Part shown: positions 1 to 6,884 of the stretch, one piece after another
How the letters are laid out: the number at the start of each line of letters is the position of its first letter
Position numbering within the stretch: the stretch's first letter is position 1
Source of the DNA: Gallionellales bacterium CG03_land_8_20_14_0_80_55_15
Lineage (GTDB): Bacteria > Pseudomonadota > Gammaproteobacteria > Burkholderiales > Gallionellaceae
Assembly: GCA_002780675.1 (NCBI GenBank)
Contig: PEUR01000125.1
Span: forward strand, 4,276-16,897
Direction of reading: 5' to 3'
Length of the DNA: 12,622 nt
Program-made: the position numbers and the translations under genes
The notes under the pieces: generated by a model
Seen by the model: only the letters and a program-made list of their open reading frames with translations
What the model was told of the DNA's origin: nothing
Databases searched by the model: none

Positions 1-25
1 TTTTTATTGCTGGTAAGCGTGTTGC

Positions 26-256
26 TTATTTTGCAGCAGGAGCATCAGCAGCAGGAGCAGCAGCGTCAGCAGCAGGAGCAGCGGCATCAGCAGCAGGAGC
101 GGCTTCAACAGCAGAGGCAGCAGGAGCAGCAGGTGCTTCAACAGTAATAGTGGCAGATGGAGTTTCAACAGTAACAGCAGGAGCTTCAGCAGCTTTTTCG
201 CCACAAGCGGTCAAAGCAAGAGCCAACAGAGCAGCAACGAGAGCAGATAATTTCAT
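26..256 (-). CDS. Small Ala/Pro-rich lipoprotein with heptad repeats
   Basis: A 76-residue predicted lipoprotein of unknown role. Residues 1-18 are a type II signal peptide: Lys2, a hydrophobic run, and the lipobox LTAC with the lipidated Cys18, followed by GEK. The mature part is almost only Ala, Pro, Glu, Val and Asp and ends in three near-identical seven-residue units around PAADAAA, so it is probably an extended, unstructured tail anchored in a membrane leaflet. The residue after Cys is Gly, not Asp, so by the usual sorting rule it would go to the outer membrane (inference). The ATG at 256 is chosen over upstream in-frame starts because AAGGAAA lies about six bases before it and the signal peptide starts there. 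Similar low-complexity lipoproteins are often annotated only as hypothetical. It follows the DUF7931 gene on the same strand but has a possible promoter of its own. Confidence 0.8.
   Translation of the reverse strand: MKLSALVAALLALALTACGEKAAEAPAVTVETPSATITVEAPAAPAASAVEAAPAADAAAPAADAAAPAADAPAAK
42..104 (-). repeat. Three 21-bp in-frame tandem repeats in the lipoprotein gene
   Basis: Three consecutive 21-base units (42-62, 63-83, 84-104) share the core tcagcagcaggagc and differ at only a few positions. Each encodes one seven-residue PAADAAA-type unit, so loss or gain of a unit keeps the reading frame. Confidence 0.85.
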
Positions 257-276
257 GGTCAATTTCCTTAGTACAG

Positions 277-305
277 TTAATAAAAATTTTTCTCGACTTG
301 GTAAA
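277..305 (-). promoter_or_regulatory. Possible sigma-70 promoter for the lipoprotein gene
   Basis: Read on the minus strand, TTTACC (300-305) and TATTAA (277-282) are separated by exactly 17 bases. Each matches four of six consensus positions. The start site would fall a few bases downstream, leaving a short leader with the AAGGAAA ribosome site. This is a motif match only. Confidence 0.35.
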
Positions 306-378
306 GTCACCTAAATCAAAGTCGCAGCATTCTAGCAGGTAATTTTATAAAAACCAGCGGTAACGCAATTATTTTTTA

Positions 379-870
379 TTAAAGACCTAATCTGGTTGTG
401 GATAAGGCTGGGTGAGAATTTACCCACATTTCCAGAAAAAGCGATTGCAGGGTGCGCGCGTTTGACGGGTCGTTGATTGCCAGCAGTCCGCGCGGGTCAT
501 CAAAGTGGAAGCGGCGCACATAATGTGCGTTGTCTGCCACGCAAAAGGGCGCGGTGGCTTGTTGCAGGTTTTTCGCGATCCGATGTATAAACATGCGGTT
601 GTCGAACTGGCGCAGCAACATCGTCATGCGCGGGCATAGCGTAGACAGGTAGTAGGGGTCATGCGCCAATATATACAGATAGTTGGTGGGGCTGGCGAGC
701 AGGAAATGGCGCAGTGTTTCATAACGCAATTCGGAGTTGAATCCCAAACCATCGTAATCCTTCTCGAAAAGGTACAGGGTGTGTTGTGCGCGTTTGCATA
801 GCGTATCGAGCGCAGCTGAGTAATCTGCTATGCCATCCAGGTGAGTATGTTGCGGCGAGTCTTCTGTCAT
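379..870 (-). CDS. DUF7931 domain protein
   Basis: A 163-residue soluble protein with no signal peptide or membrane segment. The whole length fits the pattern I associate with DUF7931: an N-terminal LDG..DY..AL segment, a GFNSELRYETLRHFL helix, an HDP motif near residue 71, CPRM..LLRQF, and a C-terminal block with ADNAHYVRRFHFDDPRG, a second DP motif and a W..S.P..S.T.LGL ending. The function is not established; in some proteobacteria this domain is fused to an acetyltransferase domain, while here it stands alone. The ATG at 870 is preferred over an upstream TTG at 885 because GAGGGAG lies six bases before it. It starts 37 bases after the end of roxA on the same strand, so the two may be cotranscribed. 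The family call is from memory of the pattern and was not searched. Confidence 0.75.
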   Translation of the reverse strand: MTEDSPQHTHLDGIADYSAALDTLCKRAQHTLYLFEKDYDGLGFNSELRYETLRHFLLASPTNYLYILAHDPYYLSTLCPRMTMLLRQFDNRMFIHRIAKNLQQATAPFCVADNAHYVRRFHFDDPRGLLAINDPSNARTLQSLFLEMWVNSHPALSTTRLGL

Positions 871-907
871 GATTTGCTCCCTCAACGGCTAACGAGCATT
901 ATGAAAT

Positions 908-2113
908 TCAGAGGGGATTGAGAAACCCGTCCAGATACCACTGGTAGAGTAATTCGATCAAATTGCCCGATAATTCCTCTGGTAATTCCTCTGGTAATTC
1001 CTCTGGTAATTCCCCCGGTAATTTATGGAACCGAGCCTCTTTGCTGAACGTCAGCGCAGACAGTTCACGCCGGTCTGCCAGTTCGCGCAACAAGCTGTAG
1101 TTGTCGCCCACGTTTGGAATTGCCTCGCCGTTCATGAAAATATCGTTGCCATGACACAGCATCTGTGTTTTGAGGTCAAGATACAACCCTTTGTTTATTA
1201 TGGTTTTTTTGAACTTTTTAAGGCTTTGTGGCGATTCGGGTGCAGCAAAATAAATATGCGGTTTCGGTTCGCTCAGATAACAGCCGAGGAAATTTGCGAT
1301 GTCTTCCTTGTCCCAGCGCACCTGTTTGATGGCCTGTTCCACCTGGCGCAGCATTGCCGGGCTGATTTCGGAAGGATGTTGCTGCGTTTTCAGGTCAGGA
1401 TCGGCATACATGCCTGCCACGCAAATGCGATCTTGCAAATACACCAGAAATTGTTCCGCCAGTTCCTGATAGGCGGGGGTGCGAAAACCGATGGAATAAG
1501 TCATGCATTCATCTTCGGCGATGCCATTGTGTGCACAGTGTGGAGGCAGATAGAGCATGTCGCCGGGCGCCAATATCCACTCTTGTTCAACTTTGAAATT
1601 TTTCAGGATGCGCAACGGTGCGCCTTCGATCATTTCGTGGTCGGCTTGCGTGGAAATTTGCCAGCGTCGGTGTCCCATGCCCTGCAACAGGAATACGTCA
1701 TAGGAATCAAAATGGGGCCCCACGCCGCCGCCCTTGGGGGCGTAGCTCACCATCAGGTCATCCAGCCGTGCATGGGGGATGAAAGCGAATTTTTTTAACA
1801 GTTCTGTGGCTTCCGGTAAATGGTGATTTAGACCTTGCACCAGCACGGTCCAGGGGAGTTTGCTCAAACCTTTGAAGTCTTTTGCCGAGAAGGGGGACTG
1901 TTGCAGTGCAAATCCGCCCTGCGGCTGAGTTACCAAACGTGCCTGTACGTCTTCGGTGCAGGCCAGTTTGATGGTTTGTTGCGGGGTGAGCAGCCCGTTG
2001 AATTGCGGCAGGGCAGCGCGTACCAGTAAGGGCTTTTTTTGCCAGTAGTCGCGCAGGAATTCATGGACGCTGAGATTGCCAAGCAGGGGGAGTGTATTTT
2101 TCATGCGCGACAT
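908..2113 (-). CDS. roxA: RoxA/YcfD-type ribosomal protein uL16 arginine 3-hydroxylase
   Basis: A 401-residue cupin/JmjC-fold Fe(II)- and 2-oxoglutarate-dependent oxygenase. In E. coli the homologue (YcfD/RoxA) hydroxylates an arginine of ribosomal protein uL16 in the cytoplasm. The iron triad is visible as H134-F-D136 in GPHFDSYDVF and a distal His, best aligned at H195 in YLPPHCAHNG. The N-terminal motif FLRDYWQKKPLLVR and the block GHRRWQI are also typical. After the JmjC domain come the dimerisation region and a C-terminal winged-helix-like region, interrupted near residues 366-381 by three to four copies of LPEE encoded by a 12-bp repeat. The length is close to the usual 370-390, with the repeat explaining part of the excess. 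The start at 2113 has GAGG five bases upstream; an internal ATG at 2104 lacks a ribosome site. The gene diverges from slyD and may lead a transcript with the DUF7931 gene. Confidence 0.92.
   Translation of the reverse strand: MSRMKNTLPLLGNLSVHEFLRDYWQKKPLLVRAALPQFNGLLTPQQTIKLACTEDVQARLVTQPQGGFALQQSPFSAKDFKGLSKLPWTVLVQGLNHHLPEATELLKKFAFIPHARLDDLMVSYAPKGGGVGPHFDSYDVFLLQGMGHRRWQISTQADHEMIEGAPLRILKNFKVEQEWILAPGDMLYLPPHCAHNGIAEDECMTYSIGFRTPAYQELAEQFLVYLQDRICVAGMYADPDLKTQQHPSEISPAMLRQVEQAIKQVRWDKEDIANFLGCYLSEPKPHIYFAAPESPQSLKKFKKTIINKGLYLDLKTQMLCHGNDIFMNGEAIPNVGDNYSLLRELADRRELSALTFSKEARFHKLPGELPEELPEELPEELSGNLIELLYQWYLDGFLNPL
972..1019 (-). repeat. 12-bp tandem repeat inside roxA
   Basis: Four 12-base units of aattcctctggt (plus-strand sense) run head to tail: 972-983, 984-995 and 996-1007 are identical, and 1008-1019 differs by two bases. 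They encode repeated LPEE in the RoxA C-terminal part. The perfect identity of three units points to recent slippage. Confidence 0.95.
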
Positions 2114-2278
2114 TATAGCCTCGCCGTGTTCACCCGACTCATGGTAATTACCGTGGTGTAGTAATTATTTAATTAGGAAACAAGGGGCAAGATGTTTACA
2201 ATGCCGCGATGCGCACATCTGCAAGCGCCGTAGCTGTTTGAAGAATGTATTTGATAAAGTTAAAGATAAGGAATTGAA

Positions 2279-2767
2279 ATGAAGATTGTAAAAAACACGG
2301 TAGTATCGCTGCGCTATGAATTGATTGATGAAGCCACCGGTGAACTGGTTGAAAAAGTCGAAGAACCGGTAAGTTACCTGCACGGCGGTTATGACGGTAT
2401 TTTTCCCTTGGTTGAAGAAGCGCTGCACGGCAAGCGTGTCGGCGATGAATGCAGTGTCACGTTGCAGCCGGATGATGCTTTTGGTGAATATGAACACGAA
2501 CTGGTTGAAGTCGAAGCGCGCAGTGCTTTCCCTGAAGACATAGAAGTCGGGATGCAATTTGAAGGCGCGCCCGAAGAGTCCGATGACGAAGATTTCATTC
2601 TGTACACCGTGCTGGAAGTCGGTGACGATGAAGTAACGGTGGACGGTAATCATCCACTGGCGGGTAAAACACTGACGTTCAACTGCAAAGTGACTGGCGT
2701 GCGCCCTGCTACTGCTGAAGAGCTGGCGCATGAACACGTGCATGACGAAGGCAGTCATTTGCACTAA
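2279..2767 (+). CDS. slyD: FKBP-type peptidyl-prolyl isomerase SlyD
   Basis: A 162-residue cytoplasmic peptidyl-prolyl cis-trans isomerase and chaperone of the SlyD class. The N-terminal half-domain (about 1-68) contains Y.L..G.DGIFP.VEEAL.GK..GD, the usual FKBP active-site segment. The insert-in-flap chaperone domain follows (about 70-120, rich in Glu and Asp), and FKBP resumes at GNHPLAGKTLTF. The tail has five His in the last twelve residues (H151, H153, H155, H160, H162). It is shorter than the long His/Cys-rich tail of E. coli SlyD but could bind nickel or other divalent metals, as family members do for hydrogenase maturation. The ATG has AAGGA about seven bases upstream. The gene is monocistronic here: roxA diverges upstream and a strong terminator lies downstream. 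Confidence 0.95.
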   Translation: MKIVKNTVVSLRYELIDEATGELVEKVEEPVSYLHGGYDGIFPLVEEALHGKRVGDECSVTLQPDDAFGEYEHELVEVEARSAFPEDIEVGMQFEGAPEESDDEDFILYTVLEVGDDEVTVDGNHPLAGKTLTFNCKVTGVRPATAEELAHEHVHDEGSHLH

Positions 2768-2813
2768 GTCGTTATTTCGGCAAGCATTCCAGCCGGATTT
2801 TTGGGCTGATCGG

Positions 2814-2850
2814 AAAAAGGGGCGCATGACATCATGCGCCCCTTGATTTT
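2814..2850. terminator. Bidirectional rho-independent terminator
   Basis: A perfect GC-rich inverted repeat, ggggcgcatga (2819-2829) and tcatgcgcccc (2832-2842), forms a 10-11 bp stem. AAAAA lies before it (2814-2818) and TTGATTTT after it (2843-2850), giving a U-tract in both directions. It lies between the convergent slyD and glycosyltransferase genes and can end both transcripts. Its plus-strand T-tail touches the stop codon of the glycosyltransferase gene. Confidence 0.9.
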
Positions 2851-3920
2851 CAGGCCAGCTTTTCTGCTATCCACTCGGCTACCTGTTGCGCGCCGGTCGG
2901 AATGACGGGAACGGGGGCGGACGCTGACCAGAGTTGTTCCAGTGCTGCGGCGAAAGCACCCCCCGCCAGGGTATCAGGAGAAATTTCACCACTCATACCA
3001 TACCGTTGCAGCCATTCGATCAGCGGTGGTGATTCCGGCCAGTCGGGGCGGCTGGCGTAGAGTACCGGTATGCCACAACTTGCCGCTTCGACAAAACTGC
3101 CGTAACCCGGTTTGCATAGCAGCGCATCGCTGCTCGCCAGCAAGTCGCCAAAGCACATGGGCAATGCTTCGAGAGTGATGGCATCGGGGTGGTGGGTTTG
3201 CCAACTGGACTGCACCAGATAACGCACGCCTTCAATGCGAGGCCAGTTTTCGACAGGTAAGCGGCTGGCGATGCCGCCCATGCTTACCAGCACCAGCTTT
3301 TCCTGTGGTGATAGTTTCAGGTGACGGTTCAGTTCGTCGCGCCGATTTCTGCCAATGTCAGCGATGGGTGCGACAGGAAGCAGGTTTTGCAGGTCATTCA
3401 TCGCCATCCCCGGCGTGGCACGCAGGAACGCATCCGCATTTGCATAACAGGACTGGATTTGTCTGGTGATCGCGCCGTCGCCGCAATAGTGCCGGAAGAT
3501 GTCCGCCCAATTCAGCGAACACAGCGCCGCATTGGCAATGCCCGCCTGCTGTGCGCCCGCCAGGGGCAAATAGCCGACGTTGGAAAAGACCATGTCCGCA
3601 CCCAGTTCGCGCAACAGCTGCGCCTCATTTGCTACGCGTTCAGGCCAACCGGTATGAAATGTGCGATAAAGCGCACGGCTTTCCTCGGCGCGGACATGCA
3701 GCGCCGAAGACATCACCATGCCGATGTCGCCTTCGCTAGGCAGCGGGGTAAAGGGCGCGTGGATGCGGGTACATAAATGCGTCAGAGGTGCGCTTGAACG
3801 TATCGTGAATCGGACTTCGGGACGCAATTTGTGTAGCGCATTCAGTATCGGTGAGGTCTGTGCGACATGGCCGAATCCGTGACCGGAGATGGAAACAACG
3901 AGGTGAGGTGCGTGGCGCAT
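2850..3920 (-). CDS. MurG-like GT-B glycosyltransferase
   Basis: A 356-residue predicted sugar transferase with a GT-B fold, probably cytoplasmic or peripheral to the inner membrane; donor and acceptor are unknown. The N-terminal Rossmann half begins LVVSISGHGFGHVAQTSPIL, and the GHGFGH motif (residues 13-18) matches MurG-like enzymes and the N-terminal domain of plant L-arabinokinase. The C-terminal half has VLVSMGG (about 211-216), then the donor-site segment CKPGYGSFVEAASCGIPVLY (about 269-288), the counterpart of the MurG nucleotide-sugar loop. There is no signal peptide or clear membrane segment. The ATG at 3920 is chosen over a TTG at 3926; neither has a convincing ribosome site, so the start is uncertain by a few residues. 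The gene stands alone, ending at the terminator shared with slyD. It is not murG itself, since no cell-wall genes are near. Confidence 0.8.
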   Translation of the reverse strand: MRHAPHLVVSISGHGFGHVAQTSPILNALHKLRPEVRFTIRSSAPLTHLCTRIHAPFTPLPSEGDIGMVMSSALHVRAEESRALYRTFHTGWPERVANEAQLLRELGADMVFSNVGYLPLAGAQQAGIANAALCSLNWADIFRHYCGDGAITRQIQSCYANADAFLRATPGMAMNDLQNLLPVAPIADIGRNRRDELNRHLKLSPQEKLVLVSMGGIASRLPVENWPRIEGVRYLVQSSWQTHHPDAITLEALPMCFGDLLASSDALLCKPGYGSFVEAASCGIPVLYASRPDWPESPPLIEWLQRYGMSGEISPDTLAGGAFAAALEQLWSASAPVPVIPTGAQQVAEWIAEKLA

Positions 3921-4157
3921 ATTCAAAGCCGAAACAATGTGGCGGGATTATTTCACATCTGCCGTGGCGGTGGTTGGCCTGTTTGATGGTGTCTCCAGCG
4001 ATAGCGTGAAGTAACCGATAAGCGGCGAATGATAACCGTTTGTCCCGGCATTTCGACCACCCGTTGCTGGGTTCGGAAATGGCTGTGCGGTCTTGGAGGG
4101 ATCCCCCGCTTTTGCTAATCTGTAGGCACTGAAATTTTTGGCGTACAGGAGCTTAAA

Positions 4158-4319
4158 ATGAAAAACTTTAATAGCCGCCCGTTACACAACCAAGCTGATG
4201 CCACCCTTTTTGTAAATCGGGCAACCAGGCAACAGGATTTGAATTGGAAAGAATATCTCCCGATGGTCTTGCTGGGTGTGATGCTGCTGGGCTTGTTGAT
4301 GCATGGCCTGTTGTGGTGA
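4158..4319 (+). CDS. Small single-span membrane protein, 53 residues
   Basis: A short open frame starting MKNFNSRPLHNQADATL and ending GLLMHGLLW. AGGAG lies seven bases before the ATG. Residues 1-33 are hydrophilic with several Arg, Asn and Gln; residues 34-52 form one strongly hydrophobic helix rich in Leu, Met and Gly, with the C-terminus ending in Trp. This fits a small inner-membrane protein with the N-terminus in the cytoplasm. I do not recognise the family and assign no function. It is convergent with the permease B gene, and no obvious terminator separates them. The good ribosome site and clean membrane helix support a real gene; a search for conserved small homologues would settle it. 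Confidence 0.6.
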   Translation: MKNFNSRPLHNQADATLFVNRATRQQDLNWKEYLPMVLLGVMLLGLLMHGLLW

Positions 4320-4368
4320 CAATGCGTCTGTCATTGAGCGTTATCACACCCTGAGCGATAAGAGTTCG

Positions 4369-4410
4369 GCGAGTACCGCGAACAGCCAAGGGGCGCGCAC
4401 TGGCAGCGCG
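4369..4410 (-). pseudogene. Remnant of a MacB-type permease C-terminal region
   Basis: The 42 bases at 4369-4410 match 4567-4608 inside the permease B gene at 34 of 42 positions by my count. Read on the minus strand they encode TALPVRAPWLFAVLA, against PALPVYTPWLFAALA in permease B. The frame then continues to AELLSLRV and a stop, so the last part of the domain is missing. No start or upstream part is present; on that side the match ends at a REP-like palindrome. At about 81% identity it is either an old duplication or the relic of another permease copy. Confidence 0.6.
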
Positions 4411-4440
4411 GTAGGATGTGCCGAGGAACGAAGCGCATCA
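4411..4440. repeat. REP-like palindromic intergenic element
   Basis: The sequence gtaggatgtgccgaggaacg continues to aagcgcatca. The ends gatgtg and cgcatc can pair over six bases with one G-U pair around a GA-rich centre. It resembles the widespread proteobacterial intergenic repeat that starts GTAGGATG and ends CGCATC or CCCATC. It lies between the permease B stop and the permease remnant. Confidence 0.5.
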
Positions 4441-4469
4441 CAGTTGAACGTTGCGTCTGGCTTCGCGTC

Positions 4470-5669
4470 TTACTCGCTCCGCAAGGCTTCAACCGGATCG
4501 AGACGTGCGGCGCGGCGGGCGGGCATCACGCCCGCGACGAGGCCGATGCTCACCGCAGAGCATTCCGCGAGTGCCGCAAACAGCCACGGGGTATACACGG
4601 GCAGCGCGGGGAACAGCTCGTGCAATGCCTCTCCGATGCCGATGCCCAGCGCCAGTCCCGCCAGTCCGCCCAGCGCAGACAACAACATCGCTTCGCCCAG
4701 AAACAGCATCAGCACTTGCCGCTCGCGAGCGCCCAACGCGCGCAGCAGGCCGATTTCGGCAGTGCGTTCGGTGACGGCCATGGTCATGATGGTGAGGATG
4801 CCGACCCCGCCCACCAGCAAGGAAATTGCGCCCAACGCACCCACCGCGAAGGTGATGACATCCAGCACCGAGCCCAGCACATCGAGTGATTTTTCCTGCG
4901 AAATTAACGTGAAGTCATCGCGCCCGTGCCGCTCCTTGAGCCGCGCGGTGATGGCGCTCAACACCTGTTGCAGATCGGCACGGGCGTTATAGCTGACGTG
5001 AACTTCCATCAGTCCGGGGCGATTGAATAGTTCCAGTGCGCGCGCTGCCGGAATAAATACGGTGTCGTCCATATCGAAGCCCAGAATTTGTCCCTTGGCC
5101 TCCATCACGCCGATGATGCGATAGCGTTGTCCACCGACGCGCAGGTACTGTCCCAGCGGATTTTCCCCGGCGAATAATTCCTGCCGGACTTTTGCGCCCA
5201 GTACCACCAGGGCGCGCGCCTGATTCGGGTCATCGGCGGGTAAAAAGCTGCCCGTCTGCACCTTAAAAGTAAAAGTTTTGGTGAAATCATGCCCCGCGCC
5301 ATACACGGTGATGCGGCGGCTCTTGCCGTTGGCTTTCACCTCGGCGTTGCCCTGTACCCCGGTGTTGACATACTCGACGTTGGGAAGGCGGCGCAGCGCC
5401 AGCGCATCCTCGATGGACAGCGGTTTGCTCGAACCGAAGATACCGACGCTGCCGCCCTGCGTTTGAGCCTTGCCGGGCTGGATGTTGATGATGTGGGTGC
5501 CGAATTGGGAAAATTCGGATAAGACGAACTGGTGCAAGCCCTCGCCGATGGAAGTGAGCAGAATCACTGCCGTGATGCCGATGGCGATACCCAGGCCCGT
5601 CAAAAAACTGCGCATCCGGTATGCCAGAACGCTGGAAGTCGTTAGACGGATCAGGTCGGGGAGCAGCAT
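4470..5669 (-). CDS. ABC transporter permease B, MacB/FtsX family
   Basis: A 399-residue inner-membrane permease of the MacB type. An N-terminal membrane helix (about 20-40, SFLTGLGIAIGITAVILLTS) is followed by a large periplasmic MacB_PCD domain (about 45-265) with the usual ALVVLGAKVRQELF segment. The FtsX domain has three helices near 272-298, 322-346 and 364-383. It carries the cytoplasmic coupling sequence TERTAEIGLLRALGARERQV and the terminal PARRAARLDPVEALRSE that closes this family. There is no fused ATPase, unlike E. coli MacB, so it must pair with the separate ATPase upstream. The start follows the stop of permease A by one base (TAA c ATG), which suggests translational coupling and a heteromeric partner. 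The substrate is unknown; macrolides, peptides, lipids or siderophores are all possible for this family. Confidence 0.9.
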   Translation of the reverse strand: MLLPDLIRLTTSSVLAYRMRSFLTGLGIAIGITAVILLTSIGEGLHQFVLSEFSQFGTHIINIQPGKAQTQGGSVGIFGSSKPLSIEDALALRRLPNVEYVNTGVQGNAEVKANGKSRRITVYGAGHDFTKTFTFKVQTGSFLPADDPNQARALVVLGAKVRQELFAGENPLGQYLRVGGQRYRIIGVMEAKGQILGFDMDDTVFIPAARALELFNRPGLMEVHVSYNARADLQQVLSAITARLKERHGRDDFTLISQEKSLDVLGSVLDVITFAVGALGAISLLVGGVGILTIMTMAVTERTAEIGLLRALGARERQVLMLFLGEAMLLSALGGLAGLALGIGIGEALHELFPALPVYTPWLFAALAECSAVSIGLVAGVMPARRAARLDPVEALRSE

Positions 5670-5670
5670 G

Positions 5671-6879
5671 TTAGCGTCCCGCCAGCGCCGTCACCGGATC
5701 GAGTCTTGCCGCGCGGCGGGCGGGCCAGACGCTGAACAATACCCCCGTCACAAGCGAGGTAAGGAGGGCCGCCAGTACCGCCCACCAGGGGGCGACCACG
5801 GGTAACGACGGATAGAGTTTGCCGATAGCCAGCACGCCGATTTCGCCCAGTATCAGGCCGGCCACGCTGCCGATGCCGGACAACAGGATGGCTTCGGCGA
5901 AGAATAGTTTGCGGATTTCTGCGGCGGGTGCGCCCAGGGCTTTGAGCAGGCCGATTTCCTTGACGCGCTGCGACACGGCAATGAGCATGACGTTCATGAT
6001 CAGTACCCCCGCCACCGCCAGACTGATCGCAGCGATGCCTCCGACCGCCAAGGTCAGGGCGCGCAGGATGCGGTCGAAGGTTTTCAGCACGGCATCCTGC
6101 GTGACGACCGTGACATCGCGTTCATTGTTGTGGCGTTCCATCAGTATCTTTTCGGCAGCGCGCTTGGCCGGTTCGAGGGCATCGCGGCTTTTGGCCTCCA
6201 CCAGAATGCGGAACAGGCCGGAGGTATTGAACAGCAGATGCGCCGAGGAGACCGGCACGATGACGATCTCGTCGGTATTAAAACCCATGGACTCGCCTTG
6301 TCTGGCCATCACGCCAATCACGCGGAAACGTCGGTCGCCCAATCTCACCCAGGCACCGATGCCTGATTCATTACCGAACAGTTCATGTTTGATTTTATTG
6401 CCCAGCACGCACACCGATGCGCTGGAATGAATGTCGCCTGCGGGCAGAAATTGACCCTGCCCCAACGACATATGGCGGACGGTCAGCAGCTCGCTGGTCG
6501 AACCGAGTACCACGACTTCACGGTTAAGCGCAGCGCGGGAAATCTCTGATGTGCCTATCGTCAGCGGCGCGATGCGTTTGACGGCGGGACTCTTCAACAA
6601 GGCTTCTGCGTCATCCAGTGAGAGTTCGCGCGGAATCTGACCCAGCAACATGCCGGGATTGATGCCTGCCGTCTCGGTGCGCCCCGGAAAAACCAGCACC
6701 AGATTCGTACCCAGCGAGGAAAACTGGTTGACCACATAACGCCGCGCGCCTTCACCCAGCGCAGTCAACACCACCACCGCAGCCACGCCGATGGACATGG
6801 CCAGTATCATCAGCAAGGTGCGCGAACGGCTGCCGCGCAAGCTGGTGGAGGCGAAATCCAGGAGGTCAATGAATCTCAT
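5671..6879 (-). CDS. ABC transporter permease A, MacB/FtsX family
   Basis: A 402-residue paralogue of permease B with the same plan: an N-terminal helix (about 21-42), a periplasmic MacB_PCD domain (about 45-265) including SVCVLGNKIKHELFGN, then FtsX helices near 276-302, 325-350 and 365-384. The coupling motif is SQRVKEIGLLKALGAPAAEI and the end is PARRAARLDPVTALAGR. It probably forms the transmembrane core together with permease B. The two are clearly diverged, so this looks like a heteromer rather than a recent copy. The region just before the ATG has no Shine-Dalgarno sequence: only five bases separate the start from a pair of inverted REP-like hairpins, so translation may depend on that structure or be weak. 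The N-terminus MRFIDLLDFASTSLR matches the usual start of the family, which supports the assigned ATG. Confidence 0.9.
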   Translation of the reverse strand: MRFIDLLDFASTSLRGSRSRTLLMILAMSIGVAAVVVLTALGEGARRYVVNQFSSLGTNLVLVFPGRTETAGINPGMLLGQIPRELSLDDAEALLKSPAVKRIAPLTIGTSEISRAALNREVVVLGSTSELLTVRHMSLGQGQFLPAGDIHSSASVCVLGNKIKHELFGNESGIGAWVRLGDRRFRVIGVMARQGESMGFNTDEIVIVPVSSAHLLFNTSGLFRILVEAKSRDALEPAKRAAEKILMERHNNERDVTVVTQDAVLKTFDRILRALTLAVGGIAAISLAVAGVLIMNVMLIAVSQRVKEIGLLKALGAPAAEIRKLFFAEAILLSGIGSVAGLILGEIGVLAIGKLYPSLPVVAPWWAVLAALLTSLVTGVLFSVWPARRAARLDPVTALAGR

Positions 6880-6884
6880 TTCAG

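Noticed and set aside
1025..1798. Long plus-strand open frame of 257 codons opposite roxA
   Set aside because: It lies wholly antisense to a well-supported oxygenase gene, has no ribosome site and its translation shows no family features; it is a shadow frame.
2112..2117. Perfect TATAAT on the minus strand overlapping the roxA start codon
   Set aside because: No acceptable -35 is found 16-18 bases upstream, and transcription from it would begin inside the gene, near the internal ATG at 2104; a chance match is more likely.
2143..2152. Ten-base palindrome GGTAATTACC between roxA and slyD, considered as an operator
   Set aside because: It is short and single, and no promoter element could be placed around it with confidence.
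2165..2827. 220-codon minus-strand frame opposite slyD
   Set aside because: It covers slyD, which has a strong family match and ribosome site, and runs through the terminator; a shadow frame.
4093..4110. gggatccc palindrome region as a terminator of an upstream transcript
   Set aside because: The stem is too short, and no gene ends just before it on either strand.
4112..4142. Possible sigma-54 or sigma-70 promoter before the small membrane protein gene
   Set aside because: The GG and GC pairs are not at sigma-54 spacing, and TTGCTA has no good -10 at 16-18 bases.
4303..4992. 229-codon plus-strand frame rich in Ser, Ala and Arg
   Set aside because: It is antisense to the conserved C-terminal half of permease B and has the low-complexity composition typical of an opposite-strand frame in GC-rich DNA.
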